DNA from: Cepaea nemoralis
Lineage: Eukaryota > Mollusca > Gastropoda > Stylommatophora > Helicidae
Assembly (NCBI GenBank): GCA_014155875.1
Contig: JACEFZ010025810.1
Span: 539,501 to 603,500, forward strand
Length of the DNA stretch: 64,000 nt
Direction of reading: 5' to 3'
Under the pieces are notes generated by a model. The model was not told the origin of the DNA. It saw nothing but the letters and a program-made list of their open reading frames with translations, and ran no database searches. A program made the translations under genes and the position numbers. Of the stretch, positions 1 to 10,450 are shown piece by piece (the stretch's first letter is position 1; every line of letters begins with the position of its first letter).

Positions 1-1800
1 ACCCTTAATATGCTCTATACTAAAAGTATAGTTTTGTAGTATTAGCGACCACCTGTATATACGGTCATTCCGATGCACACCACTTTGTATGACCGTGATT
101 GGGGAGTTGTCAGTCTGGACAACGAAGTGAACACCCGCTAGAAATCGATGGAGCTTCCTCACCGCATAGATGACGCTTAGGGCTTCCAACTCTGATATGG
201 AATATCTGGACTCAGCAGGTGTGATCTTACGGCTCACGTAGCAAATCGGATGGAAGATGCCATCATAAAATTGGCCTAGTACTGCAGCGATGGAGATTCT
301 GCTGGCATCTGTCCTAAGATAATAAACGAGCCTAGGATTAGGCAAGCGGAGGATTGGTACATTACTAAACAGGATTTTCAATTTTGACAATGCAGAAATT
401 AATAATGCATCTTTGACATCTAATTTTACAGATGCTTTTAAAACATTGGAAAATACACTTGTAATTTCCGCTAAATTTGGTATGAATTTGCTATAGTAAT
501 TTACTAACCCCAAAAGGCTTCTGACCTGCTTCTTTGTGGTAGGCATGGTCAGGTTCATAAGTTTGGTAATAATTCTATTGTCAGTCTTAAGTTGACCTTG
601 TGAAATGACATGACCCAAAAAATCAATTTCTTTTAGGCCCAATTCAACTTTGCTCGGTTTGACAGTGAGACCGAAGAGTCGCAACCTATCGAAGACATGT
701 CTTAGTTTCAGTAAGTGTGTTGTCCAGTCATCAGTATGGACACATATATCATCTATATAAGTCACTGTATTCGTCACTCCATGCAGTAGATCTCTAGTTA
801 AGCGTACGAAAGTGGCAGGAGCGTTTCGAAGTCCGAAAGGAAGAAAACGCCACTCGTAAAGTCCTAAAGGTGTTGAAAAAGCAGTAAGATGAATGGATTG
901 AGTCTGCATAGGGACCTGCCAATATCCCTTAGTAAGATCTAATTTAGAAAAGATTTTGGAGGTGGACATGTCAAGGATAAGATCTTCGCAGGAAGGAATT
1001 GGTTCTGCGTCGATCTTAGTGACGTTGTTGAGCTTTCGATAGTCCACACACAGACGAATTGTGGAGTCTTTTTTCTTAACTAGGACGATTGGAAAGGAGT
1101 ACTCAGATGTAGATTTCTGGATGATCCCACTAGCTTCTAAATTAAGAATTTCCTTATTTAGATTTTCTCTATAGCTGAGTGGGATAGAGTACGGCCTGCA
1201 TTTGATAGGCTTAGAGTCCGAAAGAAGAATGGAGTGCTCGATTCTGTCTGTCCTACCTGGAATGTCAGAAAATATGTCTTTATACTCTGTCACTAATTCT
1301 ATTAATTGTCGTCGTTGACTGTCTGTTAGTCCCTGTTCTATCTGTATGCTATCTAATGTCGCAGTCTTGTCTACAATTGGAACAGGTAGTTCCATTCCGT
1401 CATCGTCTACCTGATTCAGTACGGTGGTGGTGCTAAGTAGGTATTCTGTATTCTCGCTAAGTGTATGCATCTCGTCGGATTTGCCAGTCTCGCTAACTAG
1501 TGTAGTTGCGTTATGTACGTCTGTCGTCTGATCACTAGGTGTGGGTGCACTGTGTTCGTCTGTCTCTACTCCTGTCTCTTGTCGTGAAAAGTAAGGTTTC
1601 AACATGTTGACATGGAATATCTTTAAGTGTCCGTTTATTGATATTTCATAGTCAACATCTGAAATTTTACGTACCACCTTGAATGGCCCTTGCCATGAGG
1701 TCAATAATAAATTTCGTTTGTCTGGAAGTAACAAAAGTATGTCTTGATCTGGTTCAAGATCAATTGTTCTCGCACCTTTGTTTGTGTGTTGGTGGTAGAT
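1..1800 (-). pseudogene. pol remainder: integrase C-terminus, reverse transcriptase, RNase H (cut by window edge)
   Basis: A frame open from about 1800 down to base 1, missing an initiator because the core deletion upstream shifts it out of the gag-PR frame. Near 1700-1600 it reads TSWQGPFKVV and HVNMLKPYF, the GPY/F-type integrase C-terminus. RT follows with FPIVLVKKKDSTIRLCVDYR, LPFGLRNAPATF and the catalytic YIDD near 750. RNase H begins with RTDAS near 310 and includes SELEALSVIYAV. There is no stop or shift over about 1.8 kb, so this half was intact until recently. The RT fold is of Ty3/Gypsy type. Truncation at base 1 is due to the window. Confidence 0.9.
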
Positions 1801-3821
1801 TTGACCCTTCCTCTTAAAGGCCTAGAAGCCAGTGTAGAAGGTTGTAATTCAGCTGTAGGATGTTTACCCTTACGTACTAATTGTTGACAGACATTACAAG
1901 AACGACAAAATAATTTGATATCATTGCAAAAACCTGGCCAATAAAAATGAGCCTGAATTCTGGCCCTGGTTTTGTCGTATGCAAGGTGACCAGCAAACGG
2001 TGACTCATGTGCAATCTTTAGCACAGTTAGGCGGTGTTGTACAGGTAACACCGTTTGCTGAATCTCATGGTTACCAGTTGTATAATACCTAGTAAGAATG
2101 CCATTATTAAGTCTAAAGAACCATGATGCGTTTTTGGTCACTTTGGCTCTTTCTTTCAATAATTTTAAATATGGAGACACACTAGGATCAGCTTTCTGCT
2201 GTTCTATGAATTTTTGTCTGTTGGTATCATCTGTGCTAGTTGGAGAAAGCAACAGTAGTCTCTCATCTTGTAGTGTGTCTTGATGTTTTATAGTGTCTGC
2301 TCTGGTTGTTGCATTAGCTGCATTTAATTCTTCCCATGCAGCTATTTCATCGCTAGTACATTGTTTCAATTGGGGTAAGCAACCCAAAATTAAATCAGTA
2401 CAAGGGTTGTCAAGTATTGCACAAGTAAAGGTACCAGAAAGGAAAGGAGTGTTAATACGGGCTTTGGCCAAAGGGTAAATTTCAATGTTACCCGAAAAGG
2501 TTCGGCATTTGACAGAGTCACCTGTATAATCACCTGGACTCACCAGTTCCTTTCTAAGACCAATAAGGGTGCTGCCGCTGTCCAGCAAACATTGGCATGG
2601 TCTATCGTTGACCATTGCATTGTGGAACATCAAATTGCCTCTGGAGGCTAATGCTGCATTTACATTCTCAGTTGAGAATGGTATTGTATGTCCACATTCT
2701 AATTTTCCGTCTGCATGAAATTGGTGACATCGTTCACAACTGTCAAAGCTTAACATATCGTTTACACAACACACATCTTCAGATTGGCTAATAGGTAAGT
2801 CATTTTCAACATCACACTCAGTCTCACTACCACTATCAGAAGATGTATCAATCAAAATAGCATTGTTGGCTTTCATACGTTGGCGGCCAAGGCACTTATT
2901 TGAATAATGGCCGTAGCTGGAACAAAAGAAGCATTTGATTGCACGCATGTATGCAGATCTTTTGTTTTGTTGCTTCTTAATAACATTTTCAAGATGTGCC
3001 GGATAGTTTGGCGATTTGTCACACATAGAATAAGTGTCATGCAAAAGTTGACAGTAGATACATTTTGACACTTTCCTATCTTTCTTGTCGATTTTCTGAA
3101 AGGGTTTTCTATTACTCTGATAGTTTTTAGGTTGGTCTTTCACAAAAGAAACTACTTCAGAGTCATTTGAAGTCTTAAAAATATCTCTATTTGAAGAAAA
3201 ATATGCAGAGCCTTTCTTTTCAAACTGTTCTATGTTCTCAATGTCTGACTGCTGCAGGAATTTAGCAAAAGGAGATGGTATAGTGGATATAACTTTATCC
3301 ATGGCTATTACATTTTTAAGTCTGTCAAAGTCTTTTCCTATGTTAGCTGCTTTAAGCCACCTATCTAGTACACTTTGAACATTTGAGACGTAATCAATGA
3401 AAGTCTCACTAGGTTTAGGTTTTAAATTTGAGAACTGAACCTGATACCCAGGGGCATCAAGTAAAAAGTGTTGCATTATCCTATCATGGATGTACTGATA
3501 GTTAGATCTAAGATCAGTTGGTATTGATTCTATCACTTTAAGGGGCTCACCACTCAGGTTCTTCATATAAATCATAGCCCACATCTCTATTGGAACTTGG
3601 TGATATTTAAACTGATACTCGACATTTTCTGTCCAGGCTGATATGGAATCTTCTTTACAATATGGTTTGATAATGTTTTTGTATTTATTGAACTTATTTT
3701 CTTCTTGTTGACTTTTTAGTTTAGTGGCAGAGATCTCTGCGTGTGAGTCTACATCCATCCCTTTCATCTTTAACTGTGTCTCTGATTCTACTTGAATTTG
3801 TTTTTCCTTAACTCTTGTCAT
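1701..3821 (-). pseudogene. gag - aspartic protease - integrase zinc domain polyprotein
   Basis: Open frame of 706 residues. Residues 1-290 are gag-like (WTENVEYQF, MWAMIYMKNLSG). A CCHC zinc knuckle lies at C297-C300-H305-C310. The protease has D414-S-G with ILG near 478-480. The integrase N-terminal H2C2 zinc domain follows directly (H605, H612, C642, C645), with no RT between. From about residue 671 the sequence stops resembling integrase: it joins the linker before the integrase C-terminus and the frame is lost, so the last ~35 residues are nonsense. The upstream coiled coil at 3823-4191 continues into this frame without a stop if one base is gained or lost in an A-run near 3836, so the Met at 3821 is probably not the true start. 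Confidence 0.85.
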
Positions 3822-3822
3822 T

Positions 3823-4191
3823 TCATCTATCTCTTTTTTGCTTTAGTTCTTTCTCTTGATCTAATTGCTTTTGCTTTAATTCTTTCTCTTGATCTAATTG
3901 TTTTAGCTTAATTTCCTTATCATGTTCTAGCTGTTTTTGTTTCATCTCTTTATCATCTTCTAACTGTTTTTGCTTTGTTATCTCAGCTAGTTGTGCCATC
4001 TCTTTTTGATGCTGTCTTTCTTGCTCTCTTTCTCGTGCGCGTTCATCTCTCTCAGCATCTTTTGCTTCCTTGAATTTTTGATCAGCATATTGCTCTAGTT
4101 CTTTTCCTGTATATTGTAATTCTTTGCCTGCTTTTACGAAATCAGCTAAAGTAGCCATGTTGTTGGGTAATTGGCTAACGTTGACAGGCAA
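3823..4191 (-). pseudogene. gag N-terminal coiled-coil segment
   Basis: 122 residues beginning MPVNVSQLPNNMATLADF and then strongly charged, with tandem KELKQKQLDQE-type heptads predicting a long coiled coil. It stops one codon before the gag-PR frame. The next frame continues the same heptad style (KEIDEMTRVKEKQ), so the two were one gag. The break is a single-base change in an A-run, compatible with decay or a homopolymer sequencing error. A programmed frameshift here is unlikely because it lies inside gag. Confidence 0.75.
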
Positions 4192-5313
4192 TGACCTCTT
4201 TAATCACTTATTTATCTTTGATATGTTATGTTTCTTATTATCTGAGCACTATAAATTGTACTCTTTGTTTATAACCTGGAAAATTTTATCCTGAAAAAAA
4301 CAGAGTACAAAATATGCTAATGCATCACAAGCTGAAAAAGAGATGCACTATTAATCACATTGCGTGCCAAATATATTGAGTATACTCAACTTAATGTTCC
4401 CGAGAATCAGGAACACCAATCCGGCAATACAGGTCACCTCGTTTGGCACTTCGGTATACACAGGAGTTTTCTAATCAGCTGTTGTTCACCCTGGTTCACA
4501 GAGCAGCAACAATTAACAAATAGTAAACGACATATTATATTCGACAATTTGGTACAATCACAATGACATGCCCACGAACAAACAGAATATAGTTTACTTA
4601 ATATTTAATGTCAATGTCCTGTCTTCGTTCTAACGTTTTATGCCTTTCGTTACTAACCTAGTTTAATCTATGGAAGTGTTGTGCAGACCCAGTCTAATTT
4701 GCATGGCCAAAAGTAGTGCCATCGTGACGGTAAACAAATAGAAAAGTACGAAAAAAAATTCAATAACTGCTTTCAAATAAATAAAAATATAATAATAATG
4801 TTTAAATAAATAAATATATTCAATTACTAACTTAAATAAACAAATAATAGTTAATATAAAGCACAGATTCAGGCGGGCAGCAGCTTGACGATTTGTAAAC
4901 AATCAGATGCTGAATGCGAATGGCGTAGAACAACTGCTTGTCAATCGTCTTACGTCAGAGGCGCAGCGCTATTTTTAGCTTGCAAAAATCGATAATGTCG
5001 GCCGCATGTGTATCGCTCCGCCATGAATCATATTTGGTAATTATTCATAAATAAATAAGCCAATACATAAATAAATGGAAGAAAATAATAATATCAATAC
5101 TTACAACTTTGAAGAATACATAATTATAAGTACACGATAGTTTAATAAACACAAATAAACATTGTTTTGTCACGATAGGCACAGCTCGCTCGCAACTTGT
5201 TCTAGTCTGCACACGTCATCAGTCACTGACACAAATTAAACCTTAGTAATTCACTACTCGTAACCTTAGTCTAGAGCCGTGGGTGAGTGTATTAGCTTGA
5301 ACTTTCGTCCAAG
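4192..5313 (-). other. 5' leader of the Gmr1-like element
   Basis: AT-rich, no coding frame of interest, lying between the primer-binding site and gag. Around 4740-4870 and 5030-5160 it is rich in AAATAAA/TAAATAA runs. The length (about 1.1 kb) is long for a leader, so a small non-autonomous insertion may be hidden here, but I cannot delimit one. Confidence 0.5.
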
Positions 5314-5330
5314 CCACACTTCTGACACCA
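5314..5330 (-). promoter_or_regulatory. primer-binding site, tRNA-Leu type
   Basis: The minus strand reads TGGTGTCAGAAGTGTGG. After TGG (pairing with CCA) it matches the reverse complement of a metazoan tRNA-Leu 3' end (TGTCAGAAGTGGGAT) for about eleven bases. Its position between LTR candidate and leader fits minus-strand priming. Confidence 0.7.
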
Positions 5331-5344
5331 CATTAATCCTTGCC

Positions 5345-5850
5345 TGTCAACAACTCATGTGTCAGGCATCATCGGATTACTTCTCCCACACCACACAAGA
5401 AACTTGCAAGTCGTGTGAGAGGAAATGAATGATACATTTTATTGCCGTTGGCTCTTTACATGTACATAACAGTCGCTATCAAACCACACACAAAGCCACA
5501 GAATTGCCTATCACTAGTTTCCTAAACCCTATTGCTAATCTCTATCTACTTGGCTACACAAAACTCCTATCAACACTAAACGATGTGCTCGCTACAAAGT
5601 CAGTCCCCAGTCTGACTTTCTTCTCGCGTGGCTACACAGCACGCGGAAGGACCTTGATGCGTCCTTCGGATTTTTGCGTGCCGTTACACTTAACACGCTT
5701 ATATTAGCTGTCTCCTGTTGAGTGGCAATCGTGGCTATCACGTAGGCGTGATTCTGTCGTGACCAGAGTGCTAACTATCTGGTCGACGTCTCCGTGTCTC
5801 ATGAGAGAACTAGTTAATAGTCCCCCATTCTATCACCTACCCTGCCCTTA
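5345..5850 (-). mobile_element. probable 5' LTR of the Gmr1-like element
   Basis: Minus-strand sequence immediately upstream of the primer site. It contains an AATAAA polyadenylation signal near 5434-5439 and a TATA-like TAATATAAGC near 5697-5706, the right order for U3-R. The inner edge is placed at the TGTCAACA motif at 5345 (plus strand). The outer edge is a guess, since the matching 3' LTR lies outside the window. Confidence 0.4.
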
Positions 5851-7000
5851 TATCGGGGCACTGTATTACCTCTAATCTACTTGAGGTTGACCCCTCTTCC
5901 CGGTGGTCTTCTATCTTGAGGCAGACCTCCGGCCTCTATGTTTCAGTCTTTGACAATCAAATTCTGGAAACCCTGGATGCTTCGTCTCCCTTAGCAAATG
6001 TCGTAAGGTGTAGGGTCTCATCTGTCCAGTGGCACATGTTTCTAGCCAATTTACATACGCCGCTCCTTGAAGGAAGGACGCTGAAATCCAAAAGCCTGCA
6101 TGCTTCAATATGTTGCTTCATTTGCTATTGTGTCAACAACTGACAGTCGTTCATAATCTTCAAAGTATCTCCACTGTCCGTAGTGAGTTGTCCAACTAAT
6201 GGCGTTCATGAAGCAAACAGATCCGCTAGCTCGCGGAGTCGTTCTCCATCATTGACCGGGCAGTATATCGAAGTAGGTCGCCGTGAGATAGGCGTGCCTG
6301 TGTTTGGGACCTTCTCATGCCATATATGTCCGTGTAGAACTGAATGCGATGCGTATAGAGAATCTTACACTACGAATTGATCTCGCGACTTGAATAGCCG
6401 CTTGCTATCTCAAGGTCGCAGCGATCTCAGCCATCTACATTTTTATTCTCGAAGTTTTAGACTTCTGAATTCCATTCTGCTCAGCAACGATCTTCCCTCT
6501 GACTGTAGCTGAGCAACCCCAACCAGATTTCTCTCGCTCAAAAGGGTGCTGCAACTTTCAGTTCCCAACTCTTTCAGTCCCTAAAGATTTCAACGAAAAT
6601 ATCCAAGGGGTGCAATAATCAAAATGAGATGGAAAAAAAAAGAAAAAAAAGAAAGCAGAGCACTTTTCTAATGTCCACGGACAAAACTGCATTTCAAGCA
6701 AAAATTCACAATCAATAATAAAGGAACTGACACGATGTCACACATTCTGAATATGTTGGCACCAGAATCAAATACACCAGGGGCGGTCCACAAGAAGTCA
6801 CACGCAGGCTGGTCAAAGTACTGCAGAAGTTCAACAGTAAAGACCCCATGGCACAACGCAAACAAACAATTTAAAGAAGAAATTGTGAGAACATGCATCG
6901 TTTTATTGGCATCGTCCGGATGTCAGCCACGAACCATTTCGAAACCACTAAAACAGGGAAACCGGGGTTGTTGAACTTAAATATTACAGACAAGTGATTA
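5851..7000. other. unassigned sequence
   Basis: I see no gene here. Short frames on both strands look like chance. An A-rich stretch lies at 6630-6655. Confidence 0.5.
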
Positions 7001-7004
7001 GAAT

Positions 7005-7310
7005 CTGGTGGACCAAGAAGAAGCAAAAAAAAACTACTGGCATCTTACAAGATCTGAACATCAACGAATACGCCAATAAACAGCATCAGGTCTCAGAGAT
7101 TAAAATACTTTGGCTGTATTAATTGTCACAGTGGCTAGGAGGAGAACAGTGAAAGAAGGTTGTTGGGAGAAGGGTCATGGGTCAACAAGCACGGGGATGG
7201 GCGACTGATCACTACAGAGACCTCAAGTGTGAAAGTGCATGCGGTGACAGATCTGGCAAGGGATCCAGACACTTTTCGGAGGGTAGTGATGAAAGCAATT
7301 AGAAAGTCGA
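7005..7310 (+). pseudogene. EN-RT LINE, 3' terminal fragment of ORF2
   Basis: Mixed frames resemble the C-terminus of an EN-RT LINE polyprotein (the basic 'leave-GkRgRGRP...W...D..aRDR..FR' tail): SQRLKYFG near 7100, then TTETSSVKVHAVTDLARDPDTFRRVV at 7210-7290. The sequence aligns by eye with 9390-9640, a second copy. Here the GGACCAAGAAGAAGC motif at 7012 is short, whereas the other copy has a long (GAA)n at that point. Confidence 0.6.
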
Positions 7311-7312
7311 AT

Positions 7313-7660
7313 AGAGACTCTGGAGATGTGGACATACAGAAGAATATGTCGTAATTTCATAGGGGGGAAACAGTCAAATACAGAGGTTCTAGAAAAACTG
7401 GGAATGAAATGAGAGTTGATGAAAGAAATAAAATAGAGGAAATTGAAATATTTCGGCCATGTTAAAAGACATAACACTCTTTAAAAAACCATACTGGAGA
7501 GCAAGACTGAAGGCAAGCGAGCAAGAGGTAGACAACGATACAAGTTGGAAGATAACATTAAGAGATGGGTGAACATCAATCTGACAGAATGTACAGTCAA
7601 GGCGAGAGACAGACAATTTGAGATCCATTGCAGCTAACCTTCATTGTGGAGACGGCACCT
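7313..7660 (+). pseudogene. EN-RT LINE, 3' terminal fragment with (GACT/GATT) tail
   Basis: With a few stops it reads LEMWTYRRICRNFIGGKQSN, then KLKYFGHVKRHNTL, then EGKRARGRQRYKLEDNIKRW and an ARDRQ end, the standard C-terminal domain after RT in this LINE class. The end GACGGCACCTGATTGACTGACTGATG is the LINE tail. The same GACGGCACCTGATTGATTGA end occurs on the minus strand near 63510-63540. Confidence 0.75.
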
Positions 7661-7894
7661 GATTGACTGACTGATGAAAACGACGTTCCGTTAAGGACCT
7701 ACTACATGATGATGGCGCTGAGGGTACGTATTACTTTCTCAGAGCCAACGTATATTCAACATATAATGTACTGCATGTTAATACAACTAGCTAGACTTCT
7801 TTACTATGTTCACACCAAACGTAACATAAAAACAACACACCATATGATGTTTGCTTTACACGGATAATAGCTGATCGGACATGTTGCGCGGAAT
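7661..7894. other. unassigned sequence
   Basis: Nothing recognisable. Confidence 0.4.
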
Positions 7895-7904
7895 GGCACA
7901 TAAA

Positions 7905-8148
7905 ACAATTTGTTTTTGCATATCCTTTACAGGACATTGCAGTCAACACAAGCATTCTTTCAGCTGCTGTTGATGTCTTGGCACGTTTTACGTTCAGTAG
8001 TTTGCCATTGCTTTTTAAACGACCGGCTCACATCCCCCGTAAGTAACCAGCGCGACGCGATCCGCTACCGAATCTCGCGCAGCTGCGTTTCGTACGACAG
8101 TATACGGAATTACAAACAACGTCCTTAACACCTCCGCCAGGGAGGACG
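7905..8148 (-). mobile_element. tRNA-derived SINE, family A
   Basis: On plus it begins with the reverse complement of the family's 3' end (GCATATCCTTTACAGGAC) and ends with that of the tRNA-like head. It is flanked by a 9-bp target-site duplication GCACATAAA (7896-7904 and 8149-8157). Compared with the copy at 20211 it has many substitutions, so it is not recent. Confidence 0.85.
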
Positions 8149-8157
8149 GCACATAAA

Positions 8158-9180
8158 GCATCATTTCATTCTGAAATAACACACTCCTCCAAATTTATTT
8201 TCACCCACGCCTTGTATTGTTGCCGCCACACTCCACACGTCTGACTGCCAACACTTCTTCCGCAAGCTAATGCTATTAAGACCCGCTTAAATGGGCCTGT
8301 CACTTTTCTAACCATTGCCACAGAAATGCAGACAAGCCCGTTAACGTCCCGACTGTGCTCTGACGCCATAAATGCGAACCCAGCAGCCAGACTTGCAAAT
8401 TCAGACTATAAATGCCATTTTGATTTGTCTTCTCTTCTCGGCCATGATTCTGGAGAACATTCTGAATTCTGGTGTCGGCATTAGCTGCGAGAACAGGCAC
8501 TGGAAATAATCATTTCCGGAAAAGTTTTGCGTCAACTCTTGATCTGATTAAACAGTCTCGTGACTCATGACGCTAATCTCATTGGGTAGGTTGTGCTCCG
8601 GCATAGATATTATCAAGTCAATGACGAGGCGTTCAGGTACAATAGTATCTTCATCAGTTAATACAACACGCAGTACGCAACCTCATCGCCTAAATCAGTA
8701 ACAAACACTGATGGAGAAAAATGTAGAAGATGCACGTTCTTGAAATGAAACATGCACAAGTTTTGAGTTCAATTCAGATTATTATAACTTCACCCCCGGA
8801 CATGTCCATAGGTGCTCAAATCTCATCCGTAGAAAACCTATAAGTCTACAGCGACTATGCCAGTTGACTAATGAGCTTCCCCACACACTTGGTGGGATGC
8901 TCCTTCCTGGCCACACTCATCACAAAGTCTGAATGCCTACATTCTGACTTGATGTGGATTCAGCCTACATTCTGACTTCACGTGGATTCGTTCAGTTGAA
9001 ACACCCCGTTTCATGAGGTCGGTTCCTTCCAGTGGTTGACCCTCTGCTATAGTAGCTGTGCCAGCCTGCCATTCCGCTTTCACTGCCGACACACTTGCAT
9101 GTCCTGGCTAGAAGACACACGTAAATTTATGAATTCTTGATCTTTTTAGTGGCTTTTGAACCGAGATTCTACAGAAAAGT
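8158..9180. other. unassigned sequence
   Basis: No gene seen. A short direct repeat around CCTACATTCTGACTT occurs at about 8935 and 8965. Confidence 0.4.
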
Positions 9181-9184
9181 TATT

Positions 9185-9660
9185 CAACTAACATGGACCA
9201 AGAAGAAGAAGAAGAAGAAGAAGAAGAAGAAGAAGAAGAAGAAGAAGAAGAAGAAGAAGAAGAAGAAGAAGAAGAAGAAGAAGAAGAAGAAGAAGAAGAA
9301 GAAGAAGAAGAAGAAGAAGAAGAAGAAGAAGAAGAAGAAGAAGAAGAAGAAGAAGAAGAAGAAGAAGAAACTCTCATACATTCTACAGGATCTGAAAATC
9401 GAAGAAAACTTCTCCACAAACAGCACCACGTCTCCGAAACAGAAATACGCTGGCCCTATTTCACGTCACAGTAGCACAGACGGATCAGTGGTAGGACGGC
9501 GTGGTGCCTGGGAGGAGAGGCAGGGGTCGATCAGGACAATGCAGGATATATGACATGAGGGTGCATGGCCCGGGAGTACTGGCGAGGGATCCAGAGATAT
9601 TTCTACGGGCCATGATGAGAGCGAAGCTCTACAAAGGATCAGCTTACGAAGACGGGACCT
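9185..9660 (+). pseudogene. EN-RT LINE 3' fragment with internal (GAA)n expansion
   Basis: Homologous to 7005-7310. After the repeat, mixed frames give VPGRRGRGRS, then LARDPEIFLRAMMRA and SAYEDGT, typical of this LINE's C-terminus. The long Lys, Glu, Ser or Phe frames over 9190-9420 are products of the trinucleotide repeat and are not genes. Confidence 0.65.
9201..9369. repeat. (GAA)n microsatellite
   Basis: Uninterrupted GAA/AAG trinucleotide run of about 170 bp, grown from a short ACCAAGAAGAAG motif of the LINE. Confidence 0.97.
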
Positions 9661-9699
9661 CTGCAAGGATTCACTCCACTACCTTCGCGGCAAGCCTGT

Positions 9700-10051
9700 T
9701 TCAACTTTCTGGATCGTACTCAACGAGTCACTTAGTATGTCCGCGGGGGACATCGCCAAAATTGATGCAGCAGTACACATGAACCGTTGTCGAAGCATAC
9801 GTTCGCTGGCGAAAACATTTGATGTGTCAATTGGGACAATTCAAAAGGTCGTTCATAAGAAACTGCAATATCGGAAGGTGTGTTCACAGTTGGTAACAGT
9901 TGGTACTACGGATGTTGACCGACCACCAAAAAGAGGAACGCATGGGATGGTGTTTGAACCACTTGCTACGTTACAGAGTGGAGGGTGATGCATTTCTCTT
10001 CCGCATAGTGACAGGCGATGAATCATGGTGTTACCCCTTTGAGCCGAGCAG

Positions 10052-10148
<97 letters not shown>

Positions 10149-10219
10149 ATGCAATGGAAGCATGCTAGATCACCAAAAGCCAAAAAATTCAAGTTACAGG
10201 TTTCCGCTGGTATGGTTAT
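9700..10219 (+). pseudogene. mariner-like transposase, N-terminal half (copy interrupted by element 1)
   Basis: The frame near 9737-9890 carries a helix-turn-helix, SIRSLAKTFDVSIGTIQKVV. After a frameshift near 9895, the frame 9900-10050 continues with MLTDHQKEERM and the catalytic block FRIVTGDESW. A GA repeat then lies in frame, followed by SMQWKHARSPKAKKF. These are the mariner landmarks in the correct order. At 10217-10219 the sequence switches to LTR sequence, and the rest of the transposase is at 17581 onward. Dead by frameshift and insertion. Confidence 0.85.
10052..10147. repeat. (GA)n microsatellite inside mariner
   Basis: About 96 bp of GA dinucleotide within the transposase frame, between ..EPSSK and SMQW. 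A second copy with the same following 72 bp lies at 17509-17652. Confidence 0.97.
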
Positions 10220-10426
10220 AATTAGGATCTAGTGGGAAACACAGATACAGCACGATTGAGCATTGAGACTGAAAGGGGTGGGAGATGCTCAATCGTGACG
10301 GATTATGTTGTTAAGGTTAGTCAACATCCGATAGTCCAGCTGAGAAGACACGGCTTGTCATCTTGAGAATAAAGTATAAAGTTTTAGTCCAGACCAAGTC
10401 TTGTTACTTCATTTGACACTGTTAAA
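10217..10426 (+). mobile_element. 5' LTR of element 1, missing its first ~15 bp
   Basis: Matches the 3' LTR at 17299-17508 with one clear internal difference (GACGGATT versus GACGTATT) and differences in the last 8 bases (CTGTTAAA versus CTACTACA; CTGTTACA would be the mirror of the TGTAACAG start). The first 15 bases including TG are absent, and mariner sequence abuts at a 3-bp overlap, TAT. Confidence 0.9.
10251..10297 (+). promoter_or_regulatory. LTR stem-loop, perfect 13-bp arms
   Basis: Arms CACGATTGAGCAT (10251-10263) and ATGCTCAATCGTG (10285-10297) with a 21-nt purine-rich loop. Present unchanged in all four LTRs of the window, although the LTR halves downstream have diverged between elements 1 and 2. 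Confidence 0.85.
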
Positions 10427-10437
10427 GGAGTAATAAA

Positions 10438-10450
10438 TGGTGCCGTGGAC
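10438..10450 (+). promoter_or_regulatory. primer-binding site, tRNA-His type (element 1)
   Basis: TGGTGCCGTGGACC begins 12 bases after the LTR. TGGTGCCGTG is the exact complement of CCA plus the 3' acceptor stem of a metazoan tRNA-His. One extra G then follows before ACC. Confidence 0.75.

Larger units (their letters stand above)
1..5850 (-). mobile_element. Ty3/Gypsy LTR retrotransposon, Gmr1-like gene order, partial
   Basis: Read on the minus strand the order is: LTR candidate, tRNA-Leu-type primer site, about 1.1 kb of AT-rich leader, gag, protease, integrase zinc domain, integrase C-terminus, reverse transcriptase, RNase H. Integrase before RT is the Ty1/copia-like order known in Ty3/Gypsy only from the Gmr1-like group. 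The window start cuts the element inside the RNase H/connection region, so the pol end and 3' LTR lie outside. It is defective: a gag frameshift near 3836 and a deletion of the integrase catalytic core near 1805. The upper boundary is not resolved. Confidence 0.85.

Noticed and set aside
9201..9369. CRISPR-like or satellite array
   Set aside because: No spacers between repeats here or in the 49-bp, 44-bp or 28-32-bp arrays; all are plain tandem repeats in a eukaryotic setting.
9137..9553. Poly-Lys, poly-Glu, poly-Ser and poly-Phe frames
   Set aside because: Translations of a (GAA)n microsatellite inside a LINE fragment.
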